From the NCBI GenBank assembly GCA_017307785.1, contig JAFKGI010000041.1, positions 1-64,000 of the forward strand: a stretch of 64,000 bases of DNA, written 5' to 3'. The DNA is from Vulcanimicrobiota bacterium. Lineage in GTDB: Bacteria > Vulcanimicrobiota > Xenobia > Xenobiales > JADMJV01. Under the pieces are notes generated by a model, which saw only the letters and a list, made by a program, of their open reading frames with translations, made no database searches and was not told the DNA's origin. Positions 14,385 through 23,507 of this stretch are shown one piece after another; positions within the stretch are counted from its first letter, which is position 1; each line of letters starts with the position of its first letter. The position numbers and the translations under genes are program-made.

Positions 14385-16007
14385 ATGAGTACAACAATGA
14401 CCCAGACCGCGAGTCAGGGCTGGTGGCAAGCACAGAATAACGGGAAAGAATCGGGCGATCTGGCTCAAGCTTTGCTCAATGTCAGCGAACCGGTCTTTCT
14501 CTTGGAAGACCTGAAGGTCGCTCAGGGCGGTTCGATCACGTTCGCCGCTTCGGGTGACGGCAAGAAGATTCAGGCTTTCGCCCCAGCTCTCCACCCCTCC
14601 GCGCTCGGTGATCAGGAGTTTCGCCGCATCCACGGTCTGAAATACGCCTACGTTCAGGGCGCCATGGCCAATGGGATCGCCAGCGAAGAGTTGGTGGAAG
14701 CGATTTGCGGAGCCGGCGGACTGGGTTTCTTTGGAGCCGCCGGTCTCGATCCCAAGCGCGTCGAAAAGGCCATTGACCGTCTCCAGGCTAGTCTGGGCGA
14801 TAAGCCCTTTGGTTTCAATTTTATCCACAGCCCCTCGGAGCCAGACCTGGAGGCCGAAATCGCCGACCTCTATATTAAGAGGGGCATCCGCCGTATCGAA
14901 GCCGCCGCCTTCTTGGGTCTGACCCTGCCGCTCGTCAAGTATCGCCTGGCAGGCATCCATCGCGGCGCCGACGGCTCCATTGTGACCCCCAATCAGGTTT
15001 TCGCCAAGGTCTCGCGCGTCGAGGTGGCTACCAAATTTCTCAGCCCGGCTCCTGAAAAGATGCTGGCTCAGCTGGTCGAGCAGGGCTTCCTGACCCCCGA
15101 CCAAGCGGAATTGGCCGGGCAGATTCCCGTGGCCGAAGACATTACTGCCGAAGCCGATTCCGGTGGGCACACCGACAATCGCCCGGCCGTGTGCTTGATT
15201 CCCACCCTCATCGCCCTGCGCGATCAGCTGCAGGCCAAGTTCCAGTATGCCCGCAAGCCGCGCGTGGGAGCCGCCGGCGGTTTCGCTACCCCCTACTCGG
15301 TGTGCGCCGCCTTCGCCATGGGCGCGGGCTTCGTGGTGACCGGCTCGGTCAACCAGAGTTGCGTGGAGTCGGGTAGCTCGGACATCGTGCGCGGCATGCT
15401 CGCTCAAGCCCGCCAGGCCGACGTGGCCATGGCTCCGGCCGCCGATATGTTCGAAATGGGCGTCAATGTGCAGGTGCTCAAGTGGGGCACCATGTTCCCG
15501 GTGCGCGCCAAGAAGCTTTACGAAATTTATCGCCGCTACGACAGCCTGGAAGCCATTCCGGCAGCCGAGCGCCAGACGCTGGAGAAGGATTATTTCCGCA
15601 CGACCCTCGAGCAGGAATGGGAGAACACCCACGCCTTCTTCACTCAGCGCGATCCGCGCCAGAATGAGCGCGCCGCCAAGGATCCCAAGCACAAGATGGC
15701 GCTGGTCTTCCGTTCCTACCTGGGACGGGCCTCGCGCTGGGCCAACTCGGGCCTGGAAGACCGTAAGGTGGACTTCCAGATCTGGTGCGGACCGGCTATG
15801 GGCGCCTTCAACGAATGGGCCAAGGGTTCGAACCTGGAAAAAGCCGAGAACCGCAAGGCCGCTCTGGTGGCCGACAACCTGATGCTGGGAGCGGCCGTGC
15901 TGACGCGCGCTAACTACCTTCGCCAGCAGGGTGCCGACCTGCCGGAAGAAGCCACAACTTTTCAACCGATGACTAAAGACCAAATCAGTGCCTACTTGGG
16001 AGCATAA
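14385..16007 (+). CDS. pfaD: PUFA synthase trans enoyl reductase PfaD
   Basis: 540 residues from ATG 14385 (GGAGG at 14374-14378). The TIM-barrel of the nitronate monooxygenase / FabK-like flavoprotein family is seen in VQGAMANGIASEELVEAICG, GGLGFFGAAG, VGAAGGFATPYSVCAAFAMG and FVVTGSVNQSCVESGSS. PfaD reduces the enoyl-ACP double bond in the PUFA cycle, as a separate subunit acting on PfaA-bound chains. It is the first gene of the operon, nine bases before pfaA, the order known from terrestrial myxobacterial clusters (from memory). Confidence 0.95.
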   Translation: MSTTMTQTASQGWWQAQNNGKESGDLAQALLNVSEPVFLLEDLKVAQGGSITFAASGDGKKIQAFAPALHPSALGDQEFRRIHGLKYAYVQGAMANGIASEELVEAICGAGGLGFFGAAGLDPKRVEKAIDRLQASLGDKPFGFNFIHSPSEPDLEAEIADLYIKRGIRRIEAAAFLGLTLPLVKYRLAGIHRGADGSIVTPNQVFAKVSRVEVATKFLSPAPEKMLAQLVEQGFLTPDQAELAGQIPVAEDITAEADSGGHTDNRPAVCLIPTLIALRDQLQAKFQYARKPRVGAAGGFATPYSVCAAFAMGAGFVVTGSVNQSCVESGSSDIVRGMLAQARQADVAMAPAADMFEMGVNVQVLKWGTMFPVRAKKLYEIYRRYDSLEAIPAAERQTLEKDYFRTTLEQEWENTHAFFTQRDPRQNERAAKDPKHKMALVFRSYLGRASRWANSGLEDRKVDFQIWCGPAMGAFNEWAKGSNLEKAENRKAALVADNLMLGAAVLTRANYLRQQGADLPEEATTFQPMTKDQISAYLGA

Positions 16008-16016
16008 GGGAAACAG

Positions 16017-19000
16017 ATGAGTAAGAAAAACAACACCGCCGAAGCCATCGCCATTGTCGGTATGGCCGCGATGTATCCGAAATCGCCGGATCTAAAGGGC
16101 TTTTGGCACTTGATTCGGGCCGGGGTGGACGGCATCACAGAAATTCCCGACACGCACTGGCGTCCGGAAGATTACTTTAACGCCAATCAAAAGGCACCGG
16201 ACATGACCTACTGTCAGCGCGGCGGCTTCCTGCCCTCGCACCGGTTTGATCCCACCGAGTTCTCGCTCCCGCCCACCGTGCTCGAGGCCACCGACACCAG
16301 CCAGTTGCTCGGCCTGGTAGTGGCCAAAGCCGCTCTGGAAGACGCGGGCTATGGCCCCAACAAGGAATTCAAGCGCGACACCACCAGCGTCATTCTGGGT
16401 GTGACCGGTACCCTGGAACTGGTCGTTCCGCTGGGCGCCCGTCTGGGTCACCCGATCTGGCGCAAGGCGCTGGTCGAATCCGGCCTGGCTCCCGAGCTGG
16501 TCGAAGAAGTGATGGGTCGCATCGCCGAGGGCTACGTGCCCTGGCAGGAAAACTCGTTCCCGGGCCTGCTCGGCAACGTGGTGGCTGGCCGCATCGCCAA
16601 CCGCCTGGACCTGCACGGAACCAACTGCGTGGTGGACGCCGCTTGCGCCAGTTCGCTGTCGGCCGCCCACCTGGCTATGCTCGAGCTGATGACCGGCAAG
16701 GCCGACATGGTCATCACCGGCGGTGCCGACACCTTCAACGACATCTTCATGTATATGTGCTTCTCCAAAACCCCGGCCCTCTCGGCCAGCGGTAAGATCC
16801 GTCCCTTCTCGGAAGCCTCCGACGGCACTCTGATCGGCGAGGGTCTGGGCATGTGCGTGCTCAAGCGTTTGTCGGACGCCCAGGCCGATGGCGATCGTAT
16901 TTACGCCGTGGTCAAGGGCGTGGGCACCGCTTCCGACGGCAACTCCGGCGCCGTCTATGCTCCGGACTCCAAGGGTCAGGCCCGCGCTCTGCGCGACGCC
17001 TATGAGAAGGCCGGCGTTTCGCCCGCCGACATCCGCTTGGTGGAAGCCCACGGCACCGGCACCAAAGTGGGAGACGTAGTCGAGTTCGAGGGACTGCGCA
17101 GCGTCTACGCTCCCGTCTCCGGCGACAAGAAACAGTATGTGGCTCTGGGCACGGTCAAGTCGCAGGTGGGTCACACCAAAGCTGCCGCCGGTTCGGCCTC
17201 GCTGATCAAAGCCGCCCTGGCCCTTTACTACAAAGTGTTCCCGCCCACCCTGGGCGTGGAAAAGCCCAACCCCAAGATGAATCTCGAGGAAAGCCCGTTC
17301 TACATCAACAACGAAGCTCGTCCTTGGGTCAGCGAAAAAGGCATTCCCCGTCGCGCCGCCCTCTCGAGCTTCGGCTTCGGCGGCTCCAACTTCCATATGG
17401 TGCTGGAAGAAGCTCAGAGCCAGCGTCCTGAGGTGGCCTGGGACGGCAGTGTCCGTCTGTGGGCCGAATCCAACACCACGCCCGCGCTGCTGGCGCAGTC
17501 GTTGAAAGCGGCCGCCGCCAGTCTGAGCGTGGAGCTCAACGACCAGGCGCGTCTGGCTCACCAGCGCAGTGCCGAGTTCGATTTCAAGGCGGCCGCTCGC
17601 TGCGTGATCGTCTGGAACACCGAGAAATCACTGAAAGACCTGCTGGTTCAGGCTGCAGCTGTGGTGCAGGACGGAAAAACCAGCGTGGGTCCGGAGATTT
17701 TCTACGGTCCCGGCGTGGAAGCCGGCAAAGTCGTCTTCATGTTCCCCGGCCAGGGTTCGCAGTATGTGAACATGGGCCGCGAACTGGCCTGCGTCTTTCC
17801 GGAAGTGCTGGAATCCATCGAGCGCAGCGACGCTCACTCGCCCCAGGGTGAGCCGCTCAGCGCCAAGATGTATCCGCCGCCCACCTTCAACGATGAGCTG
17901 AAGAAAACGCGCGAAGAAGCCTTGACGGCCACCAACGCCGCCCAGCCGGCTTTGGGCGCGCTCAATCGCGGCATCTACGAGATTCTCAACCAGCGTTTTG
18001 GTCTGACCCCCGACTTCACCTGTGGTCACAGCTACGGTGAACTGTGCGCCCTCTACGCGGCCGGTGTCTATGACGCCGACTCGCTGTGCAAGGTCTCATT
18101 CTTGCGCGGCGAGCTGATGGCCAAGGGCGACGGTGGTCGCGGCGGTATGGCTGCCGTCACCGCTCCCCTGGACAAGGTGGAAGCGCTGCTGCCCGAGCTC
18201 AAGGACGTGGTCATTGCCAATCGCAATAGCCCCGGTCAGTGCGTGCTTTCGGGCACCAAGGAAGCAGTCAAGGAAGCCACCGCCAAGCTCAAGGAGCACG
18301 GCATGCGGGCTATCCCGTTGCAGGTCGGCGCGGCTTTCCACAGCCCGCTGGTGGCCAGCGCCGAAGCTCCCTTCCGCAAGGGTCTGGACGACGTCAAGTT
18401 CGCCAAAGCCGGTCTGCCGGTGCTGGCCAACAAGACGGCTCTGGATTACCCGACCGACGGTAAGAAGATGAAAGACCTGCTGGCCAATCAGCTGGTTTCT
18501 CAGGTCAACTGGGTGTCTCAGGTGGAGGAGCTCTACAGCCGTGGCGCCCGCACCTTCGTGGAAGTCGGTCCCAAGAACGTGCTCACCAAGCTGGTAGGTG
18601 CCATCCTCAAGGGCAAAGAGTTCCACACCGTGGCATTGGACGGTTCGACCGGCAAAAACGGTCTGCTGGACCTGGCTCAGGGCCTGGCCCAGATGGCCGC
18701 TCTCGGTCTGCCCGTGCACCTCGGTCAGTGGGAAACCGCTCCGGTCGAGGGCCGCAAGCGCAAGATGACGGTCGAGCTGACCGGCGCCAACTATCGCTCG
18801 CCTTCCAAGCAGGCCAAGCCCGCCCGCGCGGCCGGTAGCGTCAACGTGCTGCCGCCGGCCGGTTCTCAGCCGGTGGTGACCAAGGTGGCTTCTTCAGCTC
18901 CGGTGGCCGTGGCGCCCAAGCCCGCGGCTCCGGCTCCCGCTCCGGTGGTCGCCAAACCTGTGGCGGCTCCCGTGGCTGCTGCTCCCGTTGTGGCGGCTCA

Positions 19001-22000
19001 GCCGGTGGTTTCCCCCGAAGCTGTGCAACAAGTGCAAGCCAGCATGCTGGCCATCCAGGCTTTGCAGCAGCAGGCCGCACAGGCTCACCACCGTTTCCTG
19101 GAAACCCAGGAAACGACCATGAAGACCTTCCAGGCGCTGGTGCAGAACCAGCAGGCGCTCATGTCGCGCCTGCAGGGTGGCCAGGCTCCGGCGGCCGTGC
19201 ATGCTCCCGCTCCGGTGGCAGCTCCGGCTCCGCGTCCGGCTGCCATCGCCGCACCAGCACCTGCTCCCGTGGTGGCTCCTCCGGCTCCGGCTCCGGTGGC
19301 CAAGGCGGCTCCGGTCGCTCCGGCCGTTCCCAAGCCCGCTGCTCCCGCTCCCATCGCCCCGGCTCCGGCCGCACAGGCGCAACCGGCGGTGGGCAACGCG
19401 GTGATGGCCGTGGTCGCCGATAAGACCGGTTATCCGGTCGAAATGCTCAACCTGGACATGGACCTGGAAGCGGACCTCGGCATCGACTCCATCAAGCGCG
19501 TCGAGATTCTGGCCGCCGTACAGGAAAAGATGCCCAGCCTGGCTGCCGTTCCCTCGGATCAGATGGGCTCTCTGCGCACTCTGCGGGAAGTCGTCGGCGC
19601 CTTCGGCGTCAGCGCCGCTCCCGTGGCCGCCGCGCCTGCCGCAGCAGCTCCCTCGGCCGGCGTCTCCAAGGCTCTGCTCGAAGTGGTGGCCGATAAAACC
19701 GGCTATCCGGTCGAAATGCTCAACCTGGAGATGGATCTCGAAGCCGACCTGGGCATCGACTCCATCAAGCGCGTCGAGATTCTTGCCGCCATCGAAGAGA
19801 AGGTGCCGGGACTGCCCAAGGTGGCTTCCGACCAGATGGGGTCCTTGCGGACTCTCGGTCAGATTGTGAGTGCCTTTGGCGCGGTGGCAACTGCCCCCGC
19901 AGCGGCTGCTCCTGCGGCTCCGGCTCCCGGCGTCTCCAAAGCCTTGCTCGAGGTCGTCGCCGAAAAAACCGGTTACCCTGTGGAAATGCTCAACCTGGAG
20001 ATGGATCTCGAAGCCGACCTGGGCATTGACTCCATCAAGCGCGTGGAAATCCTGGCCGCTATCGAAGAGAAAGTGCCGGGTCTGCCCAAGGTCGCTTCCG
20101 ACCAGATGGGGTCCTTGCGGACGCTCGGTCAGATCGTGAGTGCCTTTGGCGCGGTGGCAACCGCCCCCGTGGCAGCTGTTTCTGCCGCTCCAGCCCCCGG
20201 CGTATCCAAAGCTCTGCTCGAAGTGGTCGCCGAAAAAACCGGCTATCCGGTGGAGATGCTCAACCTGGAAATGGATCTGGAAGCCGACCTGGGCATCGAC
20301 TCCATCAAGCGCGTGGAAATCCTGGCCGCTATCGAAGAGAAGGTGCCGGGATTGCCCAAGGTCGCTTCCGACCAGATGGGTTCGCTGCGGACTCTGGGTC
20401 AGATCGTGAGTGCCTTCGGCGCCACGGCCGCTCCCGCTCCGGGTGCAGCCGCTCCTTCGGCTCCGGCCGGCGGTAACGTTTCTCAGGCCCTGATGCAGGT
20501 GGTGGCGGAAAAGACCGGTTACCCGGTCGAGATGCTCAACCTGGAGATGGACCTGGAAGGCGACCTGGGTATCGACTCCATCAAGCGCGTCGAGATTCTG
20601 GCCGCCATTGAAGAGAAGGTTCCGGGACTGCCCAAGGTGGCATCGGATCAGATGGGGTCCTTGCGGACTCTCGGTCAGATCGTAAGTGCCTTTGGGGCTA
20701 CCGCTGCTCCTGTAGCTCCGGCTCCCGTCGCAAGCTCGGGTGCGAGCAGCAACATTCTGGCCATTGTGGCCGAGAAAACTGGCTATCCGGTGGACATGCT
20801 CAATCTGGATATGGACCTGGAATCGGACCTGGGCGTCGACAGCATCAAGCGCGTCGAAATCCTGGCCTCGATTCCCGAAGCCAGCAGCATCCCGGCCGAT
20901 CAGGTCGGCAGCATGCGCACCTTGCGCCAGATTGTGGAAGCTCTGGGCGGACCCGCCCCGGTAGCAACCGCTCCGGTGGCAGCGCCTCAGAGCTCCTTGA
21001 ACACCGGCAACTTGCTGGCCATCGTGGCTGAGAAAACCGGCTATCCGGTGGAAATGCTCAACCTGGATATGGACCTGGAAGCCGACCTGGGCGTGGACAG
21101 CATCAAGCGCGTGGAAATTCTGGCCGCCGTCCCCGAAGCCAGTGCTCTGCCGGCCGACCGCGTCGGAAGTCTGCGCACCTTGCGCCAGATTGTGGAAGCC
21201 ATCGGCGTGCCCGCTGCCGCTCCCGCTCCGGTGGCGTCGGCTGCTCCGGTCGCCAGTGCCAGCAAATTGGAACGCCGCATCCTGCTGGCCACGGCTCTGC
21301 CGCCGCTCAACAACGGCAAGCCGTTTCCCTTGAGCAAAGGCGCCAAGGTGCTGGTCTTTGCCCCCCAGGGCAACAGCCTGGCCGCCGCCCTTGAGAAAGA
21401 GCTGCAAGAGCTCGGTCTCAAGGTGGTTCAGCAAGTCGACAACGACCTGGCCGGACTGTTTCTGGTGGACAGCCCGCTGCGCGAGAGCTTCCAGACGGTG
21501 CGCAGCGCCGCCGCCCCTCTGCGCAACCAGAAAGGCCTGCTGGTGAGCGTGGCTCGCCTGGACGGACGCTTCGGATTGACGGGGAACTTCCCGGCACCCG
21601 AAAGCGGCGCTTTGACCGGCCTGCCCAAGACGGCCGCTCACGAGTGGCCGGAAGTCACCTGCCGCGCCTTTGACGTGGACAACGCTTTCCGCGACGACAA
21701 AACCGTGGCCAAGAAGCTGGTTCAGGAAATCTCCCACGGCGGTCCGCTGGAGCTAGGCCTGACGGCCGGCCAGCGCTTCGCTCTGGAGACTCCGCTGGAA
21801 GAAGTCACCGTCACCAAGCCGCTCTTCAAGAAGAACGACGTGGTGCTGGTCACCGGCGGCGCACGCGGCGTGACCGCGGCCACCGTCATCGCTCTGGCCA
21901 AATCGTGCCAGCCGGCTCTGGTGTTGCTGGGACGCTCGCCGCTGCCGGCCGAAGAACCGGCCTGGGCGCGCGGACTGACCCAGGATGGTGCTCTCAAGAA

Positions 22001-23507
22001 AGCCATTCTGCAACACGAATTCAACGGCAAGGCTTCGCCCAAGGACATTGAGGCTCGCTTCAAGGCTCTGCAGGCGCAGCGCGAGGTGCATGGTACCCTG
22101 GCGGCCATCCGCCAGGCCGGCTCCAAAGTCGAATATCGCTCGGTCGACGTGCGCGACCAGCAGGCCGTCTCCAACATGATCCACGAGATCAGCTCGAGCC
22201 TTGGACCCGTCCAGGGCATCGTGCACGGAGCCGGCGTGCTGGCCGACAAAAAGATCGAGGAAAAGACCGACGAGATGTTCGACTCGGTCTTCTCCACCAA
22301 GATCACCGGCCTCAAGCACCTGCTGCAGCCGCTCAAGGACGCCAAGCTGAAGGCCATCGTGCTCTTCTCCTCGGTGACGGCCCGCTTCGGGCGGCCCGGT
22401 CAGGTGGACTACTGCATGGCCAACGACCTGCTCAACAAGACCGCTCAACTGGAGGCTCAGCGCCGTCCCGGTTGCCGCGTGGTCTCGCTGAACTGGGGTC
22501 CGTGGGGCGGCGGTATGGTCACCGAAGGTCTCAAGAAAGAGTTCCAGCGTCTGGGCGTGGGCCTGATCGAACTGGACGCCGGTGCTGAGGCGATGGTGCG
22601 TGAACTGTCGGCGGCTCCCGGTGGCGCCGTGGAGATTCTCTATGGCGACGGCTTCCCGGCTCCGCCCGGCAGCGACAAGCCCGGCGGCGGGTTGCTCCAG
22701 GTGGTGGCCTCGGTGGAAGAATTCCCCTGCCTGGAATCGCACCAGGTGGGCGGTCGTCCGGTGGTGCCGGTGGCTCTGCAGATCGAGTGGTTCGCCCAGG
22801 CGGCCACCGCTTCGCAAGTCGGCCAGCGCTTTCGCGGGCTGCGTCAACTGCAGATTCTGCGGCCCATCTCCTTGGAGAACGGCGACGTGACCCTGCAGGT
22901 GGTGCAGAACGGCGACCAGTTTGAGCTGCGCAATGCTCAGACCGGTCAGGTGCACAGCCGCGCGGCCGTGGACCTGGGTGCCGACCTGCCGGAAGCCCCC
23001 TCGCTGGCCAGCGTCAACGGTCTGGCTCAGCAGACGTATCCGCACAGCAAACCGGCCATTTACCAGGACCACCTGTTCCACGGTCCGCACTTCCAGGCGG
23101 TCAAGAACGTGAGCGGCTGGTCTTCTCACGGCATCGTGGCCCAGGTGGGCACGCTGCCCAAAGTCAGCGACTGGATCAAGCAGCCGCTGCGCTCCGACTG
23201 GCTGGCCGATCCGCTGGCCGTGGACGCGGCCCTGCAGCTGGGCATTCTCTGGGGCATCGAAGCCCTGGGCAAGCCCTCGCTGCCGATGGTGGTGGGCGGT
23301 TACCAGCAGTATCAACGTAAATTCCCGCGCGGTGGCGTGGAAGCCCGACTCTGGGTGGAGAAATCCAGCCCCAGCAAGATCGTGGCCTCGGTCGATTTCG
23401 TCGACACCCAGGGGGCCCTGGTGGCCCGCTTGAGCGACGTCGAGTGGACCGCTGACGCCAGCCTGAAGCAAGCTTTCACGAAAGAACCCGTCTCGAGCCA
23501 CAAATAA
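16017..23507 (+). CDS. pfaA: PUFA synthase subunit PfaA (KS-AT-7xACP-KR-DH)
   Basis: 2496 residues in one chain. The KS is at about 10-460 with active Cys210 in DAACASS and the two His motifs (VEAHGTGT, GHTKAAAG). The malonyl acyltransferase is at about 570-870 (MFPGQGSQYVNMG, Ser672 in GHSYGE). A Pro/Ala linker with a helix (QAHHRFLETQE, about 1022) leads to seven ACPs, with phosphopantetheine Ser at 1158, 1249, 1339, 1429, 1521, 1609 and 1695. The KR is at about 1940-2200 (VTGGARGVTAA; SSVTARFG with Y and N). The C-terminal hotdog (about 2240-2480) is of the polyketide DH type. It carries out chain initiation, extension and ketoreduction of malonyl units. Needs a phosphopantetheinyl transferase encoded elsewhere. 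Confidence 0.97.
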   Translation: MSKKNNTAEAIAIVGMAAMYPKSPDLKGFWHLIRAGVDGITEIPDTHWRPEDYFNANQKAPDMTYCQRGGFLPSHRFDPTEFSLPPTVLEATDTSQLLGLVVAKAALEDAGYGPNKEFKRDTTSVILGVTGTLELVVPLGARLGHPIWRKALVESGLAPELVEEVMGRIAEGYVPWQENSFPGLLGNVVAGRIANRLDLHGTNCVVDAACASSLSAAHLAMLELMTGKADMVITGGADTFNDIFMYMCFSKTPALSASGKIRPFSEASDGTLIGEGLGMCVLKRLSDAQADGDRIYAVVKGVGTASDGNSGAVYAPDSKGQARALRDAYEKAGVSPADIRLVEAHGTGTKVGDVVEFEGLRSVYAPVSGDKKQYVALGTVKSQVGHTKAAAGSASLIKAALALYYKVFPPTLGVEKPNPKMNLEESPFYINNEARPWVSEKGIPRRAALSSFGFGGSNFHMVLEEAQSQRPEVAWDGSVRLWAESNTTPALLAQSLKAAAASLSVELNDQARLAHQRSAEFDFKAAARCVIVWNTEKSLKDLLVQAAAVVQDGKTSVGPEIFYGPGVEAGKVVFMFPGQGSQYVNMGRELACVFPEVLESIERSDAHSPQGEPLSAKMYPPPTFNDELKKTREEALTATNAAQPALGALNRGIYEILNQRFGLTPDFTCGHSYGELCALYAAGVYDADSLCKVSFLRGELMAKGDGGRGGMAAVTAPLDKVEALLPELKDVVIANRNSPGQCVLSGTKEAVKEATAKLKEHGMRAIPLQVGAAFHSPLVASAEAPFRKGLDDVKFAKAGLPVLANKTALDYPTDGKKMKDLLANQLVSQVNWVSQVEELYSRGARTFVEVGPKNVLTKLVGAILKGKEFHTVALDGSTGKNGLLDLAQGLAQMAALGLPVHLGQWETAPVEGRKRKMTVELTGANYRSPSKQAKPARAAGSVNVLPPAGSQPVVTKVASSAPVAVAPKPAAPAPAPVVAKPVAAPVAAAPVVAAQPVVSPEAVQQVQASMLAIQALQQQAAQAHHRFLETQETTMKTFQALVQNQQALMSRLQGGQAPAAVHAPAPVAAPAPRPAAIAAPAPAPVVAPPAPAPVAKAAPVAPAVPKPAAPAPIAPAPAAQAQPAVGNAVMAVVADKTGYPVEMLNLDMDLEADLGIDSIKRVEILAAVQEKMPSLAAVPSDQMGSLRTLREVVGAFGVSAAPVAAAPAAAAPSAGVSKALLEVVADKTGYPVEMLNLEMDLEADLGIDSIKRVEILAAIEEKVPGLPKVASDQMGSLRTLGQIVSAFGAVATAPAAAAPAAPAPGVSKALLEVVAEKTGYPVEMLNLEMDLEADLGIDSIKRVEILAAIEEKVPGLPKVASDQMGSLRTLGQIVSAFGAVATAPVAAVSAAPAPGVSKALLEVVAEKTGYPVEMLNLEMDLEADLGIDSIKRVEILAAIEEKVPGLPKVASDQMGSLRTLGQIVSAFGATAAPAPGAAAPSAPAGGNVSQALMQVVAEKTGYPVEMLNLEMDLEGDLGIDSIKRVEILAAIEEKVPGLPKVASDQMGSLRTLGQIVSAFGATAAPVAPAPVASSGASSNILAIVAEKTGYPVDMLNLDMDLESDLGVDSIKRVEILASIPEASSIPADQVGSMRTLRQIVEALGGPAPVATAPVAAPQSSLNTGNLLAIVAEKTGYPVEMLNLDMDLEADLGVDSIKRVEILAAVPEASALPADRVGSLRTLRQIVEAIGVPAAAPAPVASAAPVASASKLERRILLATALPPLNNGKPFPLSKGAKVLVFAPQGNSLAAALEKELQELGLKVVQQVDNDLAGLFLVDSPLRESFQTVRSAAAPLRNQKGLLVSVARLDGRFGLTGNFPAPESGALTGLPKTAAHEWPEVTCRAFDVDNAFRDDKTVAKKLVQEISHGGPLELGLTAGQRFALETPLEEVTVTKPLFKKNDVVLVTGGARGVTAATVIALAKSCQPALVLLGRSPLPAEEPAWARGLTQDGALKKAILQHEFNGKASPKDIEARFKALQAQREVHGTLAAIRQAGSKVEYRSVDVRDQQAVSNMIHEISSSLGPVQGIVHGAGVLADKKIEEKTDEMFDSVFSTKITGLKHLLQPLKDAKLKAIVLFSSVTARFGRPGQVDYCMANDLLNKTAQLEAQRRPGCRVVSLNWGPWGGGMVTEGLKKEFQRLGVGLIELDAGAEAMVRELSAAPGGAVEILYGDGFPAPPGSDKPGGGLLQVVASVEEFPCLESHQVGGRPVVPVALQIEWFAQAATASQVGQRFRGLRQLQILRPISLENGDVTLQVVQNGDQFELRNAQTGQVHSRAAVDLGADLPEAPSLASVNGLAQQTYPHSKPAIYQDHLFHGPHFQAVKNVSGWSSHGIVAQVGTLPKVSDWIKQPLRSDWLADPLAVDAALQLGILWGIEALGKPSLPMVVGGYQQYQRKFPRGGVEARLWVEKSSPSKIVASVDFVDTQGALVARLSDVEWTADASLKQAFTKEPVSSHK
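19400..21205 (+). repeat. Seven tandem acyl-carrier-protein repeats inside pfaA
   Basis: Serine codons in DSIKRVEIL fall at 19488, 19761, 20031, 20301, 20577, 20841 and 21099, a spacing of about 260-276 bases. Copies 2-5 are nearly identical in protein, with an EEKVPGLPKVASDQMGS tail. Copies 6 and 7 form a second type with GVDS and PEAS...PAD tails. The linkers are Ala/Pro/Val repeats. Confidence 0.95.

Noticed and set aside
18894..21737. 947-codon antisense ORF opposite pfaA
   Set aside because: It is a mirror of the high-GC, Ala/Pro-rich ACP array; His/Gly/Arg-rich translation and no start signal.
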